NCBI RefSeq assembly: GCF_000218685.1
Contig: NW_006763297.1
Coordinates: forward strand, 496,001-560,000
Length of the DNA: 64,000 nucleotides
Source: Serpula lacrymans var. lacrymans S7.9
Taxonomy: Eukaryota; Basidiomycota; Agaricomycetes; Boletales; Serpulaceae
Direction: 5' to 3'
In this document: in pieces, positions 18,990-29,693 of the stretch
Position numbering within the stretch: the stretch's first letter is position 1
Layout: each line of letters begins with the position of its first letter
Made by a program: the position numbers and the translations under genes
The notes under the pieces: model-generated
Seen by the model: only the letters and a program-made list of their open reading frames with translations
Told to the model about the DNA's origin: nothing
Databases searched by the model: none

Positions 18990-19360
18990 CTTGAAGCTGT
19001 CTCTACAACCTTCGTTCCATAACCTCCTCGACAGTCTTGAGTAAATCGCCAACGCCAGTGCCAAATCGTTCCACAATGTCCTTTCTCTCCTGCTCTATCT
19101 CCTGTTCTGTCATACTTGCCATCCCATTCTCTTCGCTGATCTGCCGCCGCATGGCATCCTCTCCAGCGTCTGGATCTGTGACTGACCAGCTTCATTATAT
19201 CCTCTATCCTTGCACTATGCACCTCCTTGCCGATTTGTAGCGCTCTTTCTTGCGGGAGCATGTGTGCCTTTTGAACAATCTGGCTACCCTCGAGCCTTCG
19301 AATTTTGGAGTCGTAGCCGAGGGCGTTAGAAGCATCTTGCAGCGCCTATTGAATGACGGC
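18990..19360 (-). pseudogene. RPAP1-N-like gene fragment, unit 1
   Basis: Short - strand frames encode GEDAMRRQISEENG, SMTEQEIEQERKDIVERFG and GVGDLLKTVEEVMERR, ending at a stop. The pattern of an acidic MRR..EEN box followed by SMTEQEI and ERFG resembles the N-terminal domain of RNA polymerase II-associated protein 1 (RPAP1), but the match is from memory of the pattern only. Upstream residues (ALGYDSKIRRLEGSQIV) fall in another phase. Only a piece of the gene is present, repeated in units 2 and 3. Confidence 0.4.
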
Positions 19361-19654
19361 CATAAGCTGGCATAAAAAAGATGGTAAAGGTCAACTAAGT
19401 ACGTGTATGCAAAAGTTTCAACAGACTGGCTCAAAATGGGTCTCATGATTCTATTGCACCAATTTGGTCAACTGGTGGTTGGGCAGTATGTTGTTACAGC
19501 TGTACACGGCACATTTTACTCTGTAGTAAGTAAACATTCATTTTACAAGGTGATAAAACCCAAACACGGGCTTAGCTCCTGTATCAAGGAATGCGACAAC
19601 TTGGACTGCATTTCCAGACAGTCCGCGCTATGTTGAGGAACATGTGAAGATGTG

Positions 19655-21263
19655 TCAAACCAGGTTTGTATCAGGTGGATGGCGATGTAAGACGGATACA
19701 ATGTCCAATACGGGTTCAGGATGCTCGAGCACCGACATCTCGAAGTGCACATTCTGTGTATCGCCGTCGCTGCACGGGTAGCGTGTAGTTTCAGCACGCA
19801 CTAGGTCCATATTAGACCCCATTGTCGGATCGCACAGTTCAGGTGAGCATGAGTTACACGTACTTTGCAAGCTGCCGACAGTTGATGCTGTATGTGGGCA
19901 TCGATGATGGTTTGATAGTTTGGGAGTGTGTACGGATATGCGACGACCAGGTAAACGTTCTTGTCTGAATGAGACATGTTTGAGAGAGGAAATATGCCAT
20001 GATCAGTGGAGTTGGCGGGTAAAGAAACATGGTACACACCTCATTCTTCGACCTTTGAGGATCGCGAAGGTACTAAAGCAGCTAATAAGGAAGCCCGCCA
20101 CAGCACGGTAGCTCTTCTTTGCTTCTGTCGTGAACCCAAAAAAACCAAAGACAATGATGGCGTACATCACAAAACACCATCGCGTGAACTGTAAATTAGC
20201 CATTTCCACAGGCACCGCTTTCCACTCAGTAGCTGGAATCTTGAAAATATAAGAAAAATCGGCATGCACATAATCCTACCCAGGCCAAGGAACAACTGGA
20301 ATTTCAATTGCAGTATAATTTCCCACAGACTGTGCGGGAGTGTGCAGGTGACTATCACAAGGGCCAGTGCCAATAGTCGGCAAAATGGTTCATCACGTTG
20401 AACGAGTTTTTTTAATCCTGCTCCCCGTTGTATCAACGTGCGAATAGTAACACCTGGAGTTATATCATTTTGAGTGGGTACAGGGGGGCCACTAAATGCT
20501 TACCTAAGTAGACAAGAAGGATAAGAGACACTATCAACGGCCATATCAAAAGTAACGGTAAAATGGGCTGCGTGTTGTATATCGCATAATAGCACCCTAT
20601 CTCCTCGAACATCACAAAGCGGTTACTTTGAAAAATATAAGCTGAGATAAAATCAGCATAAGCTTGCGGATAACACACTGCAAAAGACCTACATACGACT
20701 ATGTACAGTGTTGGAACTCCTATGACCAAAAAAAGGTCACATGCAATGGCTCTCCAAGGCTGCTCATCGACGATAAGTCGTCGATCAGTGGTAGACAGCA
20801 CTGTAAAACGTACCCTGATTTGACTGGGCCGGTTTGTGGTTATGTTTCTTGTGACAAAATACAAATAATGAGCAATGCATAAGCACGCTGACTGCACACC
20901 AATTCCCCCGCCTAGCATCAAACGAGATGCTATCAAAAGAAATTTTAGAAAAAACACAAGTACTAAAACCAAGGTGCACATACATATATCACACCACACA
21001 GGTGCCCAATTAGTGACATTGTGATCCCAAACAATTGAGTTTATGAATCCATTCAAGCAAAGCAAGCCTATCCATATAATGAGGGCAGATGTACCGATAT
21101 TTTTTGCTTTATCAAGGTGTCAGCGCTGTCAGCACCATTGACTTCGGCGGAGAAATTTCCAAGTGGATGACAAATCACCTTTTATATGGAGAGGCAGGAG
21201 GACACTGAGTAGAACGAAGCCGATGAATGCAAACCCAGAAAAAACATGATTGGTGGACACCAT
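19655..21263 (-). pseudogene. STE3: STE3-like pheromone receptor copy 2, frameshifted
   Basis: ATG 21263 and exons 1-4 are clean: FINSIVWDHNVTNWAPVWC is the STE3 signature, then GIGVQSACLCIAHYLYFVTR, and GCYYAIYNTQP. In exon 5, relative to copies 3 and 4, about four bases are missing after SLWEII and the old frame then has TAG for TGG (W-P-G-stop), so the fifth to seventh helices are lost unless splicing bypasses it. The C-terminal exon is still open (19655-20040), ending HFEMSVLEHPEPVLD and HRHPPDTNLV. Without RNA data I call it a pseudogene. Confidence 0.75.
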
Positions 21264-22132
21264 GCTCTTTGAGATGGTAAGTTATGAGTTGATCACTGAA
21301 GTGAGGATGGACTGTGTGGAACTCTTGCTGTGATGCTTCCTTCTTATATCAACATCACCTAGCTGAGGAACGCAAGCTATACGAAAGGACAGCTACAATC
21401 AAGATCCAGGGGAGAATCAGATGGATCTTTGGAGTAGAGATATTTTCAGCGCACAACTGAACATAATCCCCGGTTTAGATCTATGTTGCGTACCCTAAGA
21501 CCATATTTCAGTGTATCATCGCAGCGGGGCGTTACAGACACCGCCAATGTAAGATCATTGCTAAACATTGAGGATGCTCACGAAGCGTAGCGCAAGACAG
21601 ACCTAGGCGTAAGTTGGCGTATTACACGGGTATGTTTATTATCGTAAAAGCTGAAAACTATATGTAGATATCAATAGCTGAGAACACCGTATAATATGGT
21701 TCAAACCTACTTGAGCGGGCTAGATACAGAGAACTTCTTCGGGATCAACTTCTATATCAATATTGGGATCCCGTGCTTCAAAACTCACCATTCTCTCCCT
21801 CGAATCGGATGGTAGCTAAGTCAGTATCTTCCTTTCCAGGTACCAAGCGAGATAATGTCCATTTGACGTATCTGGATCTGGGGATGGAGGAGAGAGAGAG
21901 AATGGGTAAGAGGCTTAACCGACGACTCCTGCTGGGTGGACGAATGCTGCTTGTCAAGTGACTCAAGAGTATAGCATGTGGCTCTGTAGATAGTCGTCAA
22001 AAGTGCCATCCAATTCCAGTGTGAAATAAATGACGTACCCTTAATATCGTATAGAGGGTGTTTGCGAGGAGCCCATCGAAGTTGTATCGATAAATTTAGG
22101 TATGGCAAGCGCTACTGATTCTACTGATTCAG

Positions 22133-22500
22133 TCAAGAATGCTGCTTTAAAATAATGCCGTGCATCACCAAACTTAATGATTCAAAGGGCGAAAAGCCTT
22201 GAAGCTGCCCCTGCAACCTTCGTTCCATAGCCTCCTCGACAGTCTTGAGTAAATCACCAACGCCAGTGCCAAATCGTTCCACAATGTCTTTTCTCTCCGT
22301 CTCTATCTCCTCTTCTGTCATACTTGTCATCCCGCGCCCATTCTCTTCGTTGATTTGCCGCCGCATGGCATCCTCTATCCTTGCCGATTTGTAGCGCTCT
22401 TTCTTGCGGGAGCATGTGTGCCTTTCGAACGATGTGGCTGCCCTCGAGCCTTCGAATTTTGGAGTCGTAGCCGAGGGCGTTAGAAGCATCTTGCAGAGCC
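22133..22500 (-). pseudogene. RPAP1-N-like gene fragment, unit 2
   Basis: Longest version of the co-duplicated fragment: an open frame of 118 codons from ATG 22489 holding IEDAMRRQINEENGRG, MTEEEIETERKDIVERFG and LLKTVEEAMERR. It aligns closely with unit 1 except that unit 1 has an extra 60 bp or so (SQIQT region). Same weak RPAP1 N-domain resemblance; no C-terminal domain nearby. It could still be transcribed. Confidence 0.4.
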
Positions 22501-22802
22501 TATCGAATGACGGTTATACACTGGCATGAAAAAGCGATGGGTAAGGGTCAACTCAGTACTACATGCAAAAGTTTCACTGGCTCAAAATGGGTCACATGAT
22601 TCTATTGCGCCAATTTGGTCGACTGGTTGGGCGGTACGTTGTTATAGCTGTAGACGGCACATTTTACTCCGCAGTAAATAAGCAGTAATTTTACAAGGTG
22701 ATAAAACCCAAACACGAGCTTAGGTCTATTATCAAGAAAGGCGATCACTTGAACTGCATTTCCAGGCAGTCCACGCCATGTTGAGGAATATGCGAAGACG
22801 TG

Positions 22803-24401
22803 TCAAACCGGGTTTGTATCGGATGGGTGGCGACGTAAAACGGATACAATGTCCATTACGGGTTCAGGATGCTCGAGTACCGACATCTCGAAGTGCGCAT
22901 ACTGTGCACCTCCGTCGTCCTCCGGAGAGTCTGTAGTATCGGTACGTAGGCCCAGATTAGATCCCATTTGCGGATCGGACAGTTCAGGTGAGCATGAGTG
23001 GCGTGATGTACTTTGCAGACTGTCGAAAGTTGATACTGTATGTGGATGACGCTTTGATATTTTGGGAGTGTGTACGGATATGCGACGATCAAGAAAACGT
23101 TGTTGCCTGGATAGGACATGTTTGAGAGTGAAAATATGCCATGATCAGTGGAGTTGGTGGGCAAACTAGAAACATGGTACATACCTCATTCTTCGACCTT
23201 TGAAGACCGCGAAGATACTAAAGCAGCTAGTAAGAAAGCCTGCCACAGCACGGTAGCTCTTCTTTGCTTCTGTCGTGAAACCAAAAAAAGAAAAAACGAT
23301 AATGGCGTACATCACAAAACTCCATCGCGCGGACTGTACAGCAACGACTTGCGCAGGCATTGTTTGCCACTCAGTAGCTGGAATCTTTGGAACAAAAGAA
23401 AAATCTGCATGCAGGTAATCCCACCCAGGCCAAGGAACAACTGGAGCTGCAGTTGCATCCACTATAATTACTACCAGACTGTACGGGAATGTGCATGTGA
23501 CTATCACAACGGCTAGTGCCAATAGTCGGAAAAATGAACGTTGATAAAGAGCTTCAGTTTGTTCCATACAATCATGTTGAGACACTAAAATGTGAATTAT
23601 AGGAGGAACCTACATGATTTCAGCGGGTGCAAGGCAACCAATGAATACTTACCTAAGTAGACAAGAAGGATAAGAGACACTATGAACGGCCATATCACAA
23701 TTAACGGGAAAAAGGGCTGCGTGTCGTATATTGCATAATAACAGCCTATCTCTTCGAGAATTATGTAGCGCGAATTTTGAATAATTTAATCTGAGATAAA
23801 ATAAGCATAAGCTGGCGGACAACACATAATAAGAGACCTACATGAGACCATGTACAGCGTTGGGACTCCTATAACTAGAAACAGGTCACATGCAATGGCT
23901 CTCCAATGCTGCTCGTAGACGATAAGAAGTTGATCAGTGGGGGACAGCACTGTAAAACATACCCTGATTTGACTGGGCCGGTTCGTGGTTATGTTTCTTG
24001 TGACAAAATACAAATAACGAGCAATGCATAAACCCGTTGAATGCGCACCAATTCCCCACCTATCATCAAATGAGATGCTGTCAAAGAAATTTTAGAAAAA
24101 ACGCAAGTACTTAAGCCAAGATGTTCGTACATATGTCACACCACACAGGTGCCCAATCGGTGACATTATGATCCCAAATGATTGAGTTTACGAATCCATT
24201 CAAGCAAAGCAAGCCTATCCATATGACGAGAGCGCATGTACCGATATTTCTTGCTTTTTCAAGACATCAGCACCATTGACTTTGATAGAAAAGCATTCAA
24301 GTGCATGACAAATTACCTTTTATATGGAGCGGCAGAAGGACACTGAGTAGAACGAAGCCGATGAATGCAAACCCGGTAAAAACATGATTGGTGGACACCA
24401 T
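22803..24401 (-). pseudogene. STE3: STE3-like pheromone receptor copy 3, frameshifted with stop
   Basis: ATG 24401 opens MVSTNHVFTGFAFIGFV. Exon 2 is clean. Exon 3 has lost one G in the GGCGGGGGAATTGG stretch of copy 2 (here GGTGGGGAATTGG), shifting the frame before LCIARYLYFVTRNITTN. Exon 4 begins with an in-frame TAA (TAT in copies 2 and 4). Exon 5 is well kept (PVVPWPGWDYLHADFSF, FFGFTTEAKKSYRAV) and the tail still ends HFEMSVLEHPEPVMD, with a one-base loss upstream. Clearly dead as a full receptor. Confidence 0.82.
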
Positions 24402-24699
24402 GCTCTTTGAGATGGTAAGCTATGAGTTGATCACTGAAGTGAGGATGGACTACCGTGGAACTCTTGCTGCGATGCTTCCTTCTTTATATCATCTCGCTGA
24501 GGAGGAAGGCAAGCTCTACGAAAAGGACCGCTACAATCAAGATGTATTGGAGAATCAGACGGATCTTTGCACTAGAGATGCTTTCAGCGCACAACTGAGC
24601 ATGAGCCTCGGTTTAGATGTGGCGCACCCTAAGACCATACATCCAGTGTACCATCGCATAGGGGTGTTACAGACACCGTCAACGTCAGATCGTTGGTAA
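24400..24699 (+). CDS. Possible divergent small ORF at receptor copy 3 start
   Basis: About 100 codons from ATG 24400, overlapping the receptor start codon on the other strand, with GTLAAMLPSLYHLAEEEG and FSAQLSMSLGLDVAHPK. In units 1 and 2 the same frame is broken by small indels, and in unit 4 it stops after about 52 codons. It has no CaaX end, so it is not a pheromone precursor of the usual kind. Most likely a chance frame or a remnant. Confidence 0.2.
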   Translation: MLFEMVSYELITEVRMDYRGTLAAMLPSLYHLAEEEGKLYEKDRYNQDVLENQTDLCTRDAFSAQLSMSLGLDVAHPKTIHPVYHRIGVLQTPSTSDRW

Positions 24700-25330
24700 A
24701 CATTGAGGTTACCACTTGATGTCCACTCAGCACAAGATAGGCCTGGGAGTAAGTTGGAGTATTAGTATGATTATCATCGTAAAAGTTATGCACTATATGT
24801 AGATATCAGTAGCTAAGAACTCCAGGTTGTATGGTTCAAACCTACTTGAGAGGCTAGATACAGAGAACTTCTTCGGGACTGACTTCCATATTGATATCAG
24901 GATTCCGTGCTTCAAAGCTCGCTGTTCTCTCCCTCGAATCGGATAGTAGCTAAGTTGATTCGGATATCACACGTGATGTTTCTTCCGAAGTACCAAGGGG
25001 GACGATGTCTCCATTTGACGCACCTGGATAGCTACCTGGATCTGGGAGAGCGAATGGGTAAGCCGGGAGCCGATTCATTGACGTGTGCTGCGTGTGATCA
25101 AGTTTCGATCAAGTATAGATGTGGCTCTGCAAGTTAATTGCCAAACCCTGTGTCCAATTCGGGAATGAGATAGGCGATGTACTCTCGAAAGTACCGATAA
25201 CTTCAAGACTTTTCGCCCGTTGAATATTAGGTTTGGTGGTAGACGGAATCAATCACTGTTCTTGAGTTTTTGAGTGAACCAGTAGTGCTTTTGCTTCCAA
25301 CTTTATTGATGCAACTTCGGTGCGTTTTTC

Positions 25331-25346
25331 GGGGGGGGGGGGGGGG
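25331..25346 (+). repeat. 16-base G homopolymer
   Basis: An uninterrupted run of 16 G lies between the unit-3 RPAP1-like fragment and the spacer. Units 1 and 2 lack it. It may be a real unstable tract or an assembly artefact. Confidence 0.9.
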
Positions 25347-25369
25347 CGGGTCTGTGACCTTCGTCCTCT

Positions 25370-25775
25370 AACCTTAGTGAATCACAAACGCGAGCGCCAA
25401 ATCGTTCCACAAGAACCACAACGTCATTCACCTCCTACGCAATCTCCACTTCTGTCATACTTTCCATCCTGCGCTCATCCTCTTCGCTTTTCTGACGCCG
25501 CATAGCCTCCTCTCCAGTCTCCACCGTCTGGATTTGCGACTGACTAGCTTCGCTCTTGGCTGTACGCGAGGGCAGTACAGTAGGTATATCCTGGATCCAT
25601 GTCCCTCCTTGCTGATTTTTGCGCTCGTCCTTGCATGAGCATATGTACTTTTCGAACGACGTTGTACCTACGGAAAAGAAGTTGCCGTCGAGCCTTCGTG
25701 TTTTGCAGTCGTAGCCAAGGGCGTTAAGAGCATCTTCTGCTCGGTCATACGCTGGAGTAAGAAAGCATCAGGTCA
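25370..25775 (-). pseudogene. RPAP1-N-like gene fragment, unit 3
   Basis: Diverged version: AEDALNALGYDCKTRRLDG, FEKYICSCKDERKNQQGG, ASQSQIQTVETGEEAMRRQ and MESMTEVEIA followed by a TAG inside the helix. It shows the most continuous N-terminal part and indicates that units 1 and 2 are shortened. Broken by the in-frame stop. Confidence 0.4.
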
Positions 25776-26228
25776 TTTGAGGGTAAGGGTCAACCATGTA
25801 CGTGCATGCAGAAACTTCAAAAGACTGATTCGAAATGGGTCATATGCTTGTATTGTACAGTGTGATCAACTGCTGGTTGCAATTGGGCGGTATGTTGTTA
25901 CAGGTTTTGGGTACTACATAGCATACGGTACACGGCACATTTACTCTGTGGTAAGTAAACAGCAATATCGAAATGTGATAAAACTAGATCATGAGCTTAG
26001 CTCCGGTATCGAGAAGGCGGCAACTTGAGCTGCAATTCCAGACAATCTACACAATGTTAAGGAACATGTAAAGATGCGTTAAACCGGGTTTGGATCGGGT
26101 GGATGGCAACGTAAGACAGATACGATGCCCAATACAGGCGCAGGATGTTCGAATATCGACATCTCGAAGTGCATATGCTGTGCATCGCCGTCGTTGCCTG
26201 GGTAGTCTCGGTACGTACTACGCCCGAA

Positions 26229-27714
26229 TTAGACTCCATGGTCGGACAGTTCAAGTGAGCTTGAGTTACGCGATGTACGTTGCAGACTCTCGACAGCTGA
26301 TGCTGTATGTGGAAATAGAAGATAGCCTGGTGCTTGGCGAGCATACGCGAGTATAGGGCGACTAGATGAGGCGTGATCAAGAGAGGAAATATGTCACGAC
26401 CAGTGGAATTGGCAGGAAAACGAGAAACGTGATACGCACTCCTTACTTCGACCTATGTAGATCGCCAAAGTACCGAAGGAGCTAGTAAGGAAGCCCAATA
26501 CAGCACGGTAGCTCTTCTTTGCTTCTGTTGTGAAACCAAAAAAAGAAAAGGCCATGATGGCGTACATCACATGAACCCATCGCTCGAACTGTAAAGCAGC
26601 CACCTGCACAGGTATTGTCGCTTGCCACTCAACAGCTGGAACTTTGACAACATGTGGGATATCGCCATGTAGATTATCCCACCCAGACCAGGGAGAAACT
26701 GGATTTCCAGTTCCAGTTGCATCCGCTACAATTACCCATAGACTGTACGGAAATGTGCAAGTGACTATCACAACGGCCAGTGTCAACAGTTGGAAAAAGT
26801 GTTCATCATGTTGGATGAGTTTTGTGAATCCGGCTCTCCGCTGTATCAATGTGCGGATAGTAACGCCTGGAGTTATATTATTTTGAGTGGGTACAAGAGA
26901 GCTACTGGATACTTACCTAAGTAGACAACAACATTAAGGGACACTAAGAACGGCCATATCAACCGCAACGGGTAACTGGGCTGCGTGTTGTCTAACGCAA
27001 AATAGCAGCCTATCTCCTCGTAAATGACAAAGCGCAAAACTTGAACAATATAGGCTAAGATCAAATAAGCATAAGCATGTACAGGTAACACATTGTGGGA
27101 GACCTACATATGACCATGAACAATGTTGGAACTCCTATAACCAAAAGAAAGTCACATACAATGGCTCTCCAAGGCTGCTCGTAGACGATAAGAAATTGAT
27201 CAGTGGGCGATAGCACTGCAAAACGTACCCTGACTTGACTAAGCTGGCTAGTGTTTATGTTTCTTGTTACTAGGTACAAATGACGAGCAATGCACAAGCA
27301 CGCTAACTGCACACCAATTCTCCCGCCAATCACCAAACGAGAAGCTGTGAAAGAAATATAAGAAAAAAACACAAGTACTTAAGCCAAGATGCACGGACAT
27401 ATATCACACCACACAGGTGCCCAATCGGTGACATTATGGTTCCATACGATTGAGTTTACGAATCCATTCAAGCAAAGCAAGCCTATCCATATAACGAGTG
27501 CGCATGTACCGATATTTCTTGCTATATCAAGACGTCAGCACCATTCACTTTGATGGAGAAGCATTCAAGTGCATGACAAATTACCTTTTATATGGAGCGG
27601 CAGAAGGACACTGAGTAGAACGAAGCCGATGAGTGCAAAAGCAGAAAAAACGTGATTAGTGGACACCACGCTCTTTGAGATGGTAAACGATGAATCGATT
27701 ACTGAGGCCATCAT
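26229..27714 (-). CDS. STE3: STE3-like pheromone receptor copy 4, apparently intact
   Basis: Six exons join in frame: 27714-27585, 27521-27399, 27344-27108, 27054-26917, 26866-26440, 26361-26229, about 395 aa. The ATG used by copies 1-3 is GTG here, but an in-frame ATG lies 15 codons upstream (copies 1-3 have a stop there). Signature: helix 1 FALIGFVLLSVLLPLHIK; FVNSIVWNHNVTDWAPVWCDI; RIGVQLACLCIARHLYLVTR; EEIGCYFALDNTQPSYP before helix 5; helix 7 region HVMYAIMAFSFFGFTTEA. The cytoplasmic tail is shorter than in copy 2 because of a small indel. Such receptors couple to a G protein and MAP kinase cascade in mating. The intron 2 donor GTCCGT is weak. Whether it controls mating or is a non-mating receptor-like gene cannot be told. 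Confidence 0.83.
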
Positions 27715-29693
27715 GGACCGCGAGGAGCTCCTGCTGCGATGCTTTCTTCTTTATATCATCATGCTGAGGAAGGTAAGCGCTACCAAAGAAAAGCTGCAAT
27801 CAAAATCTATCGAAGAATTACACGGATCTTTCCATTAGCGATGACGTCAGTGCACAACTGAGCATGAACACCGCTTCAGATCTACATGGCGTGCGTGCTG
27901 TAAGGCCAAATTTCAGTGTGCGATCGCAGAGGATGGATTGGTCTTCAGACACATAATGTCAATGCAAATTTTTAGGTAGGCATTGAGGTTCTCATCTCAC
28001 CACTTTACAGGATGTTCTTGACGCAAGTGCACATTGATCTCCAAATTTAGAGCAGGGGATGTGGGTCCTGAAGAAACTTGTGAGCATGTGATCCCAGGGG
28101 GTCCGAATCGCCTACATCATATAACAATTAGAACATGTCAATGCAATGCAATACCAGCAGTTAGGAGCTGCTACTTCCCGATGTGTTGTTCGCGAAGCTT
28201 AACGCAATAGGCCTGGGAATAAGTTGGAGTATTGCACGGGAATGAATGTCATCGTAAAAGCTATGCACTATACTCAGGTATCAGAACTGCTTAGAACACC
28301 GGATTAGTTCAAACCTACTTGAGCGGCTAGATAGAAAGAGCTATGTTCCACATCAGGTCCTTTCAGCAATAAACAGGGAGACGTAATAAGAATTGCCTAG
28401 AGGATAGCACCACCAGCATGTATGAAAAGAGAACCGGCAGAGCTTAACAAGGTCAACTAACACGAAAGGTTCAAATAGTTTTCACGACTTCTGTTGTGAG
28501 TCGAGTGGCATTTTGAGTAGCACTGGATTGATCAGTTGCATAGTACAGGCGGTGCCTCGAGCAAAAATTGACATAATTCACAGCGACCTTAATTATAAGA
28601 TCCTTCCTGTTCCAAATAAGATGGTACGATGTTTGCCAACTGACTGTACTTACAAGTCAAGGTCTAAGATTCCTTTCGAGTTTGCCAGTGAGGCAGGATG
28701 TTGCTCCTCGAGTAGATTAGAACTAAAATTAGAACCTGTCATTATGAATTCGAAAAATGCAATGCAATCGGCTGGTAATTTATAGATAGGGACAGCTGTT
28801 CAACAAATGTGAATAGGACCAATAAATGAACACGGAAATAGAAACACAGATACGCACGAATCGTGGTACAGGCATAATCAGGTCTAACATCAAGACATGT
28901 GTCACAGAAACTCGTTTAAGGCCCCTTGCAACATGTATGGTTGAGTGTGAGAATTAGGGAGAAGATAGAAAGGCCACGGTAATCCATCAACTTTAGTATC
29001 GTCGAGAGAATAAACGCGTTTGCTAGTGTAGTTGTCGCGGCCAGCAAAACGTTCACGACTACAAAGATGTAACGTGTGGGGAGTAAGCAATTGAGCTCAC
29101 TTTGCCTTCGAATCTTGGAGCAGTTGCCTCATACACATAACTTCAACGTCCGGACCTAACCAATACAGGACTTTCGAGTTGGAGGGGTAGGAGTCCGAGT
29201 CATCAGCGAAACAAGGAGCGTGGCGTGACCATTTGATAGAACTGGCGTGAATCATTGGTGAAAGTTTTGAACCCTTGGGAAATTCATGTCATATTTTTTG
29301 TTGAGACCAGAGTTCGAGTGTGGGAGGACGACAAGTGAACAGATATAATCAACATCGTTGGTGGCAGTGTTGTGACCTGCCCAATGAGATAATAAAAAAT
29401 GAATTTTTGGATATCACGCTTGTTATCACGATATGATTAGATGTACAGGTATATGAACGTGAAAGTGCTAATGACAAAATGACAAATGAAAAAATGAGAG
29501 CTGCAGGAATAGATGCAGTGCGAGAGGCACAAGAAAAATAAATGCGTTCCAAACTTCCAATGCATGTCGAGAACAAAGCTTCTGATCATGATATCCACAT
29601 CCACATCCACATCCACCATGCACTCGCACTCGCACGCGAAAACCAAACACCGCCTTTCTTTCTTTTCCTTTCTTCTTCATCATCAACGTTTCA
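27715..29693. other. Gene-poor interval, no gene seen
   Basis: The first few hundred bases are the diverged 5' flank of receptor copy 4. A 90-codon + frame (28513-28785) and a 62-codon - frame (28902-29090) show no domain, signal peptide or CaaX end. Simple repeats (CCACAT-type) appear near the 3' end of SLP1. Confidence 0.6.
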
